The position numbers and the translations under genes were made by a program. From Bacteroidales bacterium (GTDB lineage Bacteria; Bacteroidota; Bacteroidia; Bacteroidales; UBA932): a stretch of 64,000 nucleotides of DNA. The notes below the pieces were generated by a model, which worked only from the letters and a program-made list of their open reading frames with translations, did not search any database and was not told where the DNA came from. The stretch lies in NCBI GenBank assembly GCA_017959005.1, contig JAGDBO010000017.1:98853-162852 (forward strand), given 5' to 3'. Of the stretch, positions 16,146 to 25,935 are shown one piece after another (position 1 is the stretch's first letter; every line of letters starts with the position of its first letter).

Positions 16146-16996
16146 AGGCTGTTTGTAATCTGTTCAAAATCTGCTAATATAAATTTACTATTATTTGTTC
16201 GGAGGGTACAGCCTCCGCTATTCTCTTTGAATGTATAGATGGTTGCCTTGCGGGATGGGAGGCCCTGGCGGTTGAGGCCGCCGTCATTCAGGTGACCGGT
16301 GGAGAGCATCTTGCGGGCAAAGTTGCGGCGGTCATACTTCTTGCAATAGATGGCTTCATAGAGAGCCTGGAGTTGAGACATTGTAAACTCACGCGGTAGA
16401 AGATAACGCCACAACGGATTAAAGACTAAAGATTTACGTAGAGCCGCCATTGCCTTTTCAAATATCTCCTTATGGTCAAAGGCCAGTGACGGAAGATCAT
16501 CCACCGGGAACCATTGTGCCTCAGTGGCATCATCCGCTGCAACTGCATTCATTTCAGTTGTAAGAACAAAGAAAGGGACCGTAACAACTCTTTGGCGGGG
16601 ATCTCTGTTTGGAGTGGAAAAGACTTCAAACTGCTCAAGATAAGGGGCTTTCAGGCCCGTCTCTTCCTGCAGTTCTCGGAGTGCGCCCTGCTGGGCAGTC
16701 TCTTCCGGATTTACAAAACCGCCGGGGAAAGCCCAGTAATCTTTATACGGATCTGCTCCTCTCTTAATCAGCAGAACTTTTAACGGGCTTTCTTTTCCGC
16801 AACTTACAGACTTGGAGCCTTGTTCACAACTGTCTTTCTTGCAAGCAGCAAACTCGTTACTTGCAGCAGCAGGCTTTTGCTTTGAGTCCGGGCAGAAAGA
16901 GAAGACAATGCAGTCTGCCGTAAGAGCGGTCTGAGGATATTTGTAAACCCAGGGGTAGGCCTCTCCTTTTCTATATTTGAAAACTGCATGTGCCAT
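16142..16996 (-). CDS. Nudix hydrolase with C-terminal winged-helix-like region
   Basis: A 284-aa protein with a full Nudix box (GGFVNPEETAQQGALRELQE followed by ETGL, near residues 92-115), so it likely hydrolyses a nucleoside diphosphate derivative such as ADP-ribose. The C-terminal part (LPREFTMSQLQALYEAI and YDRRNFARKML) matches the DNA-binding-like tail of NrtR-type regulators, so it may be a NAD-related regulator. Between the first strand and the Nudix core, residues about 36-70 form an unusual Ser/Lys/Cys-rich insert with several cysteines. It lies 9 nt downstream of atpG and overlaps cstA by 4 nt. Confidence 0.75.
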   Translation of the reverse strand: MAHAVFKYRKGEAYPWVYKYPQTALTADCIVFSFCPDSKQKPAAASNEFAACKKDSCEQGSKSVSCGKESPLKVLLIKRGADPYKDYWAFPGGFVNPEETAQQGALRELQEETGLKAPYLEQFEVFSTPNRDPRQRVVTVPFFVLTTEMNAVAADDATEAQWFPVDDLPSLAFDHKEIFEKAMAALRKSLVFNPLWRYLLPREFTMSQLQALYEAIYCKKYDRRNFARKMLSTGHLNDGGLNRQGLPSRKATIYTFKENSGGCTLRTNNSKFILADFEQITNSL

Positions 16997-17005
16997 ACTA
17001 CCAGA

Positions 17006-17926
17006 TTATTGCACGCTTCCGGCAACAATATCCAGAAGCTCGGCGGTGATTGCCTGCTGGCGTGATTTGTTGTATAGGATGGTGAGTTCCTGAATCAAAT
17101 CCTCTGCGTTATCCGTAGCAACCTGCATAGCCACGGTTCTTGCAGCATGTTCACTTGCGTAGGAATCCGCCAGGCAGGTGTAGAGTTTTTGCTTCAGAAC
17201 CTGCGGAATCAAAGAGGTAATCACATCAGAAACGGAAGGCTCAACAATGTAGTTGTGGAAGAATCCTTCCGGAGAAAGAGACTCCTCCGCCTTGTATGAA
17301 GAGAGATCCACCGGCAGATATGTAATCCTTGAAACCTTCTGAACAGCAGGAGATTTGAAGTGCTGATAAACAACGTAAACCTTATCAAACTCTCCCGCCT
17401 TATACTTATCCATCAGCTCTCGTGCAAGAGCAAAAATCTTTTTGTAATCCGGCTTTGCGGCAAGAGACTGAAGAGTAAACTCCTCCCCCTCACTCTTAAT
17501 GGAAGTGGTGCAGTTGAAGCCCATCTTTTTTGCCGCCTCCTCTATCTTTTTCCCGATAGGATATACGGTTACAAACTTGTCATCTATATGAAGATCCAGA
17601 ATTAGGGAGGTGAACTCTTTTATAACGTTGTAGTTGAAAGCACCGCAGAGTGAGGAGTTGGAAGAGAAGGCCACAACAGCAACTTTGCTCAAAGCCTTCT
17701 TTGTCTCCTCCTCATCCTTAAGAACATACGGAGATGAGAAAACTGTCTTACCGGCTAAAAAGTTGGAGACAATCTTATCCAGATTCTGCTGATAAGGAAC
17801 CATAGCGGTAATGATGGACTGCGCCTTATGAAGCTTGGCAGATGATACCATCTTCATTGCAGAGGTCACCTTACGTGTTCCCTGAACAGAACCAATTCTT
17901 GTCTTTATCTCCTTGAGTGAAGCCAT
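17006..17926 (-). CDS. atpG: ATP synthase gamma subunit
   Basis: Central rotor shaft of F1. The 306 aa begin MASLKEIKTRIGSVQGTRK with the conserved KVTSAMKMVSSAKL, and the C-terminus has the conserved ATDNAEDLI followed by YNKSRQQAIT. It closes the nine-gene minus-strand ATP synthase operon and starts 9 nt after atpA. Confidence 0.95.
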   Translation of the reverse strand: MASLKEIKTRIGSVQGTRKVTSAMKMVSSAKLHKAQSIITAMVPYQQNLDKIVSNFLAGKTVFSSPYVLKDEEETKKALSKVAVVAFSSNSSLCGAFNYNVIKEFTSLILDLHIDDKFVTVYPIGKKIEEAAKKMGFNCTTSIKSEGEEFTLQSLAAKPDYKKIFALARELMDKYKAGEFDKVYVVYQHFKSPAVQKVSRITYLPVDLSSYKAEESLSPEGFFHNYIVEPSVSDVITSLIPQVLKQKLYTCLADSYASEHAARTVAMQVATDNAEDLIQELTILYNKSRQQAITAELLDIVAGSVQ

Positions 17927-17935
17927 ACTCTACTA

Positions 17936-19522
17936 TTACTGAACAAACTGATTTACCGTCATTTGTGCAACCTTCTCAATCTTCTGGGTGATATCGTCAT
18001 TAATAACACCCTTTCTGAGTTCGTCCAAAACATCCTGCTGGTTGTTAAGGCGCAGATGTTCAATGAAGGTCTTCTCAAACTTCTGTATATCGTTTATATC
18101 TATATCCTTAAAGAGTCCGTGGGTTCCGCAGTAAAGTATTGCAACCTGCTCCTCCACCGGCATCGGCGAGTACTGAGGCTGAATAAGCAGACGGGTGTTC
18201 TTTCTACCCTTATCTATGGCCTGAGCGGTAACCTTGTCCATCTCTCCTCCGAACTTTGTAAAGGCCTCAAGTTCCTGGTACTGAGCCTGGTCAATCTTAA
18301 GAGTACCGGCAACCTTCTTCATGGATTTTATCTGAGCATTACCGCCCACACGGGATACCGAGATACCCACGTTGATTGCAGGACGGTTACCCTGGTTGAA
18401 GAGGTCAGTATCCAGGAAGATCTGTCCGTCCGTAATGGAAATTACGTTGGTAGGAATCTAGGCGGAAACGTCTCCCTCCTGAGTCTCAATAATAGGAAGC
18501 GCAGTAAGCGAACCGCCTCCTTTAACTTTACCCTTAAGTGAATCCGGCAGGTCATTCATCTTCTCTGCAACCTCCTGTTGGTCAATTATTTTTGCAGCTC
18601 TTTCCAAAAGTCTTGAGTGGAGGTAGAAGATATCTCCCGGGTATGCCTCACGTCCTGAAGGACGGCGCAGAATAAGTGAAACCTCTCTGTATGAAACCGC
18701 CTGTTTTGAGAGGTCGTCATAAACAACCAACGCATCTCTTCCGGTATCTCTGAAGTATTCGCCTATGGCAGCTCCGGCGAACGGTGCAAAGTACTGGAGA
18801 GCAGCAGGATCTGCAGCGGTGGCGCAGACAACGATGGTGTAATCCATAGCGCCCTTCTCTCTAAGTGTCTCAACCAGAGAGGCTACCGTAGAACCCTTCT
18901 GACCTATGGCAACATAGATGCAGTAGACCGGCTTGCCCTCTTTATGAGCGTTCTGCTGGTTAATGATGGTATCAATTGCAATTGCAGTCTTTCCAGTCTG
19001 ACGGTCTCCGATAATGAGCTCTCTCTGTCCTCTTCCAATAGGAATCATAGAGTCAATAGCCTTGATACCTGTCTGCAGAGGCTGGTTCACCGGCTGACGG
19101 AAAACAACTCCAGGAGCCTTTCTCTCCAGAGGCATCTCAAAGAGCTCACCCTCTATACTTCCCTTACCGTCAAGGGGTTGACCTAGCGGGTTGATAACTC
19201 TGCCCAGCATACTCTCACCTACTCTTATAGATGCAATTCTCTTGGTTCTCTTAACGGAGAATCCCTCCTTGATGTTATCTGTAGGACCAAGGAGCACCGC
19301 TCCAACGTTATCCTCCTCAAGGTTCATCACAACGGCCATCTCTCCGTTTTCAAACTCCAGAAGTTCACTCGCTTCCGCATTGCGCAACCCATAAATACGT
19401 ACAACTCCGTCACTTACCTGAAGAACGGTTCCAACCTCGTCCAGCTGAACCCTTCCCTCAATCCCCTCCAACTGTTTGCGCAGAACCTCGGAAACTTCAC
19501 TTGCTTTAATATTAACTGCCAT
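17936..19522 (-). CDS. atpA: ATP synthase alpha subunit, interrupted by an in-frame TAG
   Basis: Non-catalytic nucleotide-binding F1 subunit, 528 codons if read through, the normal length. The P-loop GDRQTGKTA is near residue 170. Codon 355 is TAG (complement of 18458-18460), exactly where the conserved sequence GDVSAYIPTN has tyrosine; the frame continues intact to the stop at 17936, with [15 protein letters not shown] following. A single base change from TAC or TAT explains it. TAG is a normal stop elsewhere in the window. So this is either a sequencing or assembly error or a real nonsense mutation in an important gene. Confidence 0.9.
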
Positions 19523-19524
19523 AA

Positions 19525-20085
19525 TTAAACTATTCTTCTGTTTTTATCCAGTAGCTGCTGGCGTATCTGACGCAGTTTGTTTGCAATGCTAGCATCCATT
19601 CTGAAATCATCTACGTCAATTATGAAACCTCCTTCTATAGAAGGGTTTACACACTTATACAGCTCTATTTTCTTACCCAGCACGGAGGATGTTTTGGAGA
19701 TAATCTTCTCCTCCATCTCCTTGCTTAAAGGTATGGCCGTAGTAATCTTTACCACGGCAATGTTCTTCTTCTCCCTGTAGAGAGTCTGATAGTTGAGCGC
19801 GGAAGCTCTCAAATAATTTTCTCTGCGATTCTCAATAATGATGTTGTAAAACCTTTGCACCGCGTCGTTTGCAGCGGCAGTGCCGGTAAGTGTAGAGGAG
19901 AGCAGAGACAATTTATCCTGCCGGGAGAGAAGAGGGTCTTCCAATGTACGCGTAAGTGCCGGATTCTGCTTAAGACACTCCAGAAGAAGGCCCATCTGTG
20001 AATAAACCTCTTCCTCTACGCCTTTCTCTAAAGCGTAGTCTAACAATGCCTTAGCATACCTTACCGCCAATACTCCTACGTCCAT
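19525..20085 (-). CDS. atpH: ATP synthase delta subunit
   Basis: Stalk subunit linking F1 to the b subunits. The 186 aa have the delta/OSCP pattern: [14 protein letters not shown] at the N-terminus and, near the C-terminus, the conserved [15 protein letters not shown] followed by IANKLRQI. It lies 2 nt from atpA and 3 nt from atpF. Confidence 0.93.
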   Translation of the reverse strand: MDVGVLAVRYAKALLDYALEKGVEEEVYSQMGLLLECLKQNPALTRTLEDPLLSRQDKLSLLSSTLTGTAAANDAVQRFYNIIIENRRENYLRASALNYQTLYREKKNIAVVKITTAIPLSKEMEEKIISKTSSVLGKKIELYKCVNPSIEGGFIIDVDDFRMDASIANKLRQIRQQLLDKNRRIV

Positions 20086-20088
20086 TCT

Positions 20089-20604
20089 TTATGCCGTTTT
20101 TTCCGCCTTTGTAAGAGTGGATACCTCATCCAGCATCTTTTCAATCATATCCATCTGCGCCTCCTCAGTGGAAAGTTTCTGACGGATAATCTTTTCTGCA
20201 ATATCACAAGAGAGCGTAGCAACCTCTCTTCTTATTGAGAGCATTGCCTCATCCTTCTCTTTCTGAATCTGCGCCTTTGCCGTATCCAACTCTTTTTGAG
20301 ATATTTTTGAGGCCTCCTCCTTGGCGTTGGCAAGAATCTTATCTCTCTGCTCGGCAGCCTCGTTCAGAAGACGCCCCTGCTCTTTATTAGCCTCTGCCAC
20401 AATGGCTTTGGAATCCTCCTCCACCTTTGCAAGCTGAATCTTGGCTTTGCGGGCATCTTCCAGCGAGTCCTCAATATATCCTCTTCTCTTCTCGACAGAT
20501 TTGGTTATAACCGGAAAGCCGAACTTGGCCAGTATGAAAAATACCACGCCAAATGAAATCAGCATCCAGAACAACAATCCGCTGTCGGGAACAAGTAATG
20601 ACAT
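20089..20604 (-). CDS. atpF: ATP synthase b subunit
   Basis: Membrane-anchored peripheral stalk. One N-terminal transmembrane segment ([19 protein letters not shown]) is followed by a long charged, alanine-rich coiled coil, as expected for the 171-aa b subunit. It lies between atpE and atpH. Confidence 0.93.
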   Translation of the reverse strand: MSLLVPDSGLLFWMLISFGVVFFILAKFGFPVITKSVEKRRGYIEDSLEDARKAKIQLAKVEEDSKAIVAEANKEQGRLLNEAAEQRDKILANAKEEASKISQKELDTAKAQIQKEKDEAMLSIRREVATLSCDIAEKIIRQKLSTEEAQMDMIEKMLDEVSTLTKAEKTA

Positions 20605-20626
20605 AATCTACTGACTTTTAATCTTT

Positions 20627-20896
20627 TTAGCCCTGCTGTACAAAGTAAGAAAGCATACAAACGATTACCGCAATAAGAGCAACTCCCTCAATGAGTGCTG
20701 CGGAAAGAATCATAGAGCTTCTTACATCACCGGCTGCCTGAGGCTGACGTGCAATGGCATCCATAGCGTTGGAACCTATCTTGCCGATACCCATAGCGGC
20801 ACCAATTACAACAATACCCGCTCCCAGAGCAGCTGCTGCCTTGCTAACTGCCAGAGCCATTGTGTACTCCAAAATAGCTGAAAGAACTGTTAACAT
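20627..20896 (-). CDS. atpE: ATP synthase c subunit
   Basis: Ring subunit, 89 aa, two transmembrane helices joined by the polar loop ARQPQA. The ion-carrying glutamate sits in LIEGVALIAV of helix 2. The glycine-rich helix 1 motif GAAMGIGKIG lacks the Gln, and residues after the Glu lack the Ser/Thr, that mark Na+-specific rings, so proton coupling is inferred. Confidence 0.95.
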   Translation of the reverse strand: MLTVLSAILEYTMALAVSKAAAALGAGIVVIGAAMGIGKIGSNAMDAIARQPQAAGDVRSSMILSAALIEGVALIAVIVCMLSYFVQQG

Positions 20897-20922
20897 AATC
20901 TATTAATTTTTAATTGTTTATA

Positions 20923-22011
20923 TTATTCTTTATCTGTTTTCAACTCCTTTTTGTGATGCTCCACCTGTGCAGATCCTATGAATACTGAACTGAGCAGAGT
21001 GAATACATAAGCCTGGATGAAGGCCACCAAAACCTCCAACGCATTCATAAAAATGTTGAACACTACGGAGATAAAGGTCATTGAACCTCCCAAAGCCTTT
21101 CCCGCTCCGAATCCTATGAAAATCAAAACGGTAAGCACCAGCATTGCCAAGTGGCCTCCCAACATGTTTGCAAAGAGCCTTATCATCAAAGCAATAGGTT
21201 TTGTGAAAATACCTATGAACTCAATTAAAGGCATAATAGGTATAGGAACCTTGAGCCAGGTAGGAACATCAGGCCAAATTATCTCCTTCCAATACTCCCT
21301 TGAACCAAAGACATTTACAGCTATAAATGTACAGAGAGCAAGGAAGAGTGTTATACTCATATTTGCCGTAACTCCCACTCCGCCGGGGAAGAATGGAATC
21401 AGGCTCATAAGATTGCAGATGAATATAAAGAAGAAGACGGTAAGAAGATAAGGAGAGAACCTCTTGTAATTCTTTCCCACACAAGGTTTTATAATGCTCT
21501 CTTCTACCGCTGTGACAATCATCTCCACAAAACTTACATACTTGCCCGGTACTGCGTTCACATCGTTTTGATGACGGCGGTACCATCTTGCGGCAGGAAG
21601 GAAGAGAAGCAGCACCAGCGCTCCGTTTATAAGAAGGGCAAGCGCCATCTTGGTCAGAGAGAGGTCTATAGGACGGACCATAGTTCCGTCTGCCATCTTC
21701 TCCATAAGTTTTCCTGCGTGAGGGCTCTCGCTGTCTGCAGGGTAGAACCCCTGGTAACTTCCTCCGTTCTCATGCAGACGACGGCTTGAGAAAACGTGCC
21801 AACCGCTTGTCTTACTGTAGAGTATAACAGGCAGATATATTACAATATCCTTCTCTCCAATCTTTGTTATGTGCCAGGAGTAGGAGTCCAGCATGTGTTC
21901 AAATATTATCTCCTGCACGTTGAGTTCCTCATGCTTCTCCTCCTCAGCAAAACTGATTTGCGGGGAGAGCACAAGAGCCAAAAGCAGGAGTATGTATCTG
22001 AAACGTCTCAT
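20923..22011 (-). CDS. atpB: ATP synthase a subunit
   Basis: Proton channel subunit, 362 aa. An N-terminal signal-like segment and a long periplasmic extension (to about residue 110) come before the membrane part, as is common in Bacteroidota. The conserved arginine is in KPIALMIRLFANMLGGHL. Its ATG overlaps the stop of the upstream small membrane protein (ATGA). Confidence 0.94.
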   Translation of the reverse strand: MRRFRYILLLLALVLSPQISFAEEEKHEELNVQEIIFEHMLDSYSWHITKIGEKDIVIYLPVILYSKTSGWHVFSSRRLHENGGSYQGFYPADSESPHAGKLMEKMADGTMVRPIDLSLTKMALALLINGALVLLLFLPAARWYRRHQNDVNAVPGKYVSFVEMIVTAVEESIIKPCVGKNYKRFSPYLLTVFFFIFICNLMSLIPFFPGGVGVTANMSITLFLALCTFIAVNVFGSREYWKEIIWPDVPTWLKVPIPIMPLIEFIGIFTKPIALMIRLFANMLGGHLAMLVLTVLIFIGFGAGKALGGSMTFISVVFNIFMNALEVLVAFIQAYVFTLLSSVFIGSAQVEHHKKELKTDKE

Positions 22012-22388
22012 TTTACTCGCTTCTCCAAGTTATAAAAGAATGTTGTATCATACACTAAAAGAACCAGATAGAAGAGTCCGAAGAAGATCAGGAACCACTT
22101 TGGATTCTCCCATTTGCAGGCGCACACTATGATTGCAAAAACAATCAACAGCAGCAGACGGCTGCTCTTTACCAACATATAACCGGAGACATACTTTCTC
22201 TGACTCCCCTTTGCATATCTCTGAAGCCATAAAAATGTCAGCACTGAGACAACAAAGAAGAGAACGGCGCATACAATTCTCATATTGCTCCAAGCCGGCT
22301 TAAACCAATAAGATAGCACCAGGCAGAGGAGCAATGTAACCGCCATTGCAATGAAGTTTCCCGTTATATATTTTCTAACTGAACCCAT
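22008..22388 (-). CDS. Small four-helix membrane protein in the ATP synthase operon (AtpI/AtpR-like position)
   Basis: A 126-aa protein with about four transmembrane segments (for example FIAMAVTLLLCLVLSYWF and FLIFFGLFYLVLLVYDTTFF). It sits between atpC and atpB, coupled to both. By position it corresponds to AtpI/AtpR-like assembly factors of other ATP synthase operons, but I see no diagnostic motif. Confidence 0.7.
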   Translation of the reverse strand: MGSVRKYITGNFIAMAVTLLLCLVLSYWFKPAWSNMRIVCAVLFFVVSVLTFLWLQRYAKGSQRKYVSGYMLVKSSRLLLLIVFAIIVCACKWENPKWFLIFFGLFYLVLLVYDTTFFYNLEKRVK

Positions 22389-22634
22389 CTAGCAGATACA
22401 AACAGTTACGTTATCGTCACTCATCTCAACAAAGCCTCCTCCAATCTCCACGCTCTCTTCCTTTCCACTCTCCGTTACATATGTTATTGCTCCCTTCTCC
22501 AAAGATGAGATTATAGGTGCGTGAGTTGGCAGAATGGTAAAAGGTCCCAGTGTTCCCGGAAGGGTAACCTCCCTTACATCTCCCTTAAAGAGAGAGCTTT
22601 CCGGAGATATAATATTAAGATGAAGTAGTTTCAT
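22389..22634 (-). CDS. atpC: ATP synthase epsilon subunit
   Basis: An 81-aa epsilon subunit consisting only of the N-terminal beta-sandwich (conserved TLPGTLGPFTILPTHAPIIS). The C-terminal helical hairpin that regulates the enzyme in other bacteria is absent, as is usual in this phylum. It follows atpD by 3 nt. Confidence 0.93.
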   Translation of the reverse strand: MKLLHLNIISPESSLFKGDVREVTLPGTLGPFTILPTHAPIISSLEKGAITYVTESGKEESVEIGGGFVEMSDDNVTVCIC

Positions 22635-22637
22635 AGT

Positions 22638-24179
<1,542 letters not shown>

Positions 24180-24183
24180 TTAA

Positions 24184-24191
24184 CAAAAATA
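24184..24191 (-). promoter_or_regulatory. -7 element of the ATP synthase operon
   Basis: On the minus strand this reads TATTTTTG, matching TAnnTTTG, about 29 nt upstream of the atpD ATG. No obvious -33 box. Confidence 0.45.
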
Positions 24192-24260
24192 GGCGAGAAT
24201 TGATAGGATTTTGACTAAATTCGGTCTCGGTTTATAAAGAATATTCTAAACATTGATAAT

Positions 24261-24458
24261 ATGATTGTAAAAGTCAACAATGAAGAGGTAAGGATATTCA
24301 AGGGTGCCAGCGTAAAGCACGCCCTTTTAAGGTATATCCTTAGAATTAAGGCAGATGTCTCCAATATTGAGAAACTGCAGGTAAAGGATTGCAAAGGGCA
24401 CCAGATAGACCAGGATGCCCCGCTTAAGGAGGGAGATTCAATAACCGTAAAATTGTAA
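24261..24458 (+). CDS. Small beta-grasp-like protein
   Basis: A 65-aa cytoplasmic protein. The pattern MIVKVNNEEVRIFKG, a helix, then a late LKEGDSITVKL resembles ubiquitin-like beta-grasp proteins (ThiS/MoaD or 2Fe-2S ferredoxin folds), but there is no C-terminal GG and there are no cluster cysteines in the right places. It ends 3 nt before the next gene, so they are probably co-transcribed. Function unknown. Confidence 0.6.
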   Translation: MIVKVNNEEVRIFKGASVKHALLRYILRIKADVSNIEKLQVKDCKGHQIDQDAPLKEGDSITVKL

Positions 24459-24461
24459 ACA

Positions 24462-25934
24462 ATGAAAAGGCTCTTATATCTATTTGTAATCCTCTCTTTT
24501 ATTGCTGCAGGATGCTCTCAGAAAAAGGGAAACAACTACATCAGAGCGTCATACAAAACTGATATCCACATTGTTTCCGGCAACGATATTCACGGTGCCA
24601 TTGAGAATATGCCTATGCTCGCTGCGGCCGTAGACTCCCTCAGAGCCATAGACAAATCCCTTTTGGTACTCTCTGCAGGAGACAACCGTACCGGCAACCC
24701 TCTGAATGACCTCTATACCATCCCCGCTTTCCCGATGGTTGCACTTATGAACTATATTGGCTTTGACGCCTCTACCTTTGGCAACCACGAGTTTGACTCT
24801 GAGCAGCCTCTGCTTTCAAAACTGATAAACCTCTCCAACTTCCCTTACATCTGTGCCAATGTATTTCCCGATACGGAACTTGGAATTCAGAACATCCCTT
24901 ACAAATTCTTTGACGTAAAGGGAGTAAAGGTTTGTATTCTTGGCGTGATACAGCTTGGTATTCAGGGAATTCCAGATAGCAACCCGGATCATCTGAAGGG
25001 CATCCGCTTTGAAGGCGTAGAGGAGACCATCAACAAATATCTCTACCTCAGAGATCAGTGTGACGTCTTTATTCTTCTCTCTCACATAGGTTATGAAGAT
25101 GACTGCGCCATGGCGGAGAAATTCCCTCAGTTTGACCTCATTGTGGGTGGTCACACCCATACTCAGATTGAAGGGGGAGAACTCCACAACGGAGTGCTTA
25201 TCACTCAGAACGTAAACAAACTCCAGAGAGTAACCCACACCATCCTCACCGTAGAGAACGGAAAGGTTACCGGAAAGAGAGCGGAGAACATTGAGATTTC
25301 CTCTTCCAAAAATAAAAATCCGTTTGTTGCACAGATAGTTGAAAAGTTCAGTGATAACCCTGAACTTAAAAGAGTTCTGGCCGTTGCCACAGCTCCTTTC
25401 TCCACATATGAAGAGCTTGGCCTCCTTATGTGTGACGCTCTTAAAGAGATGACACACAGTGAGATTGGTTTCACCAATATGGGAGGTGTAAGATATGACA
25501 CCCATCCTAAAGGAGACTTTACCGTAGATGACGTTCTGCGTCTGGATCCTTTCGGAAACGGAGTTGTAATTATGGAACTCACTCCAAAAGAGATTGAGGA
25601 TATGTTAATTGCCTGCTTCTATGCAGACCGCAACCGCTTCCCTTACACCTCCGGAATAAAGTGTGACGTTGAGTACACCGCCAATGCTAAGAACGAGCCT
25701 GAAAAGGTTGTAAAACTCACCCTCACCACAGATGACGGCAAACCTTTAGACCCTAACAAAAAGTACAAGGTTGCAGGAAATGCATACGCCGTAACCGTCT
25801 CAGATTCACCAAGAGAGGACGAGGGACGCGAGTTCGGTTCCATCAGTTCAGACCTGCTTATCAAGTTCCTTACTGAAAAGAAACAGATTAACTACAGCGG
25901 CCGCCGCTGCTTAACAGAGCATATTGTAAAATAA
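24462..25934 (+). CDS. 5'-nucleotidase / UshA-like metallophosphatase lipoprotein
   Basis: A 490-aa lipoprotein (lipobox AAGC after residue 14). The N-terminal calcineurin-like phosphoesterase domain shows SGNDIHG, SAGDNRTGN, GNHEFDSEQ and VGGHTHTQ, the metal ligands of this family; the C-terminal 5'-nucleotidase domain holds NMGGVRYD and LDPFGNGVV. It should hydrolyse nucleotides or UDP-sugars at the cell surface or in the periplasm. Its stop is adjacent to the stop of the convergent TonB-dependent receptor. Confidence 0.88.
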   Translation: MKRLLYLFVILSFIAAGCSQKKGNNYIRASYKTDIHIVSGNDIHGAIENMPMLAAAVDSLRAIDKSLLVLSAGDNRTGNPLNDLYTIPAFPMVALMNYIGFDASTFGNHEFDSEQPLLSKLINLSNFPYICANVFPDTELGIQNIPYKFFDVKGVKVCILGVIQLGIQGIPDSNPDHLKGIRFEGVEETINKYLYLRDQCDVFILLSHIGYEDDCAMAEKFPQFDLIVGGHTHTQIEGGELHNGVLITQNVNKLQRVTHTILTVENGKVTGKRAENIEISSSKNKNPFVAQIVEKFSDNPELKRVLAVATAPFSTYEELGLLMCDALKEMTHSEIGFTNMGGVRYDTHPKGDFTVDDVLRLDPFGNGVVIMELTPKEIEDMLIACFYADRNRFPYTSGIKCDVEYTANAKNEPEKVVKLTLTTDDGKPLDPNKKYKVAGNAYAVTVSDSPREDEGREFGSISSDLLIKFLTEKKQINYSGRRCLTEHIVK

Positions 25935-25935
25935 G

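Noticed and set aside
18371-18457. A separate short gene beginning after the atpA stop
   Set aside because: The downstream frame is simply the rest of the conserved alpha subunit, in phase with the upstream part, so it is one interrupted gene.
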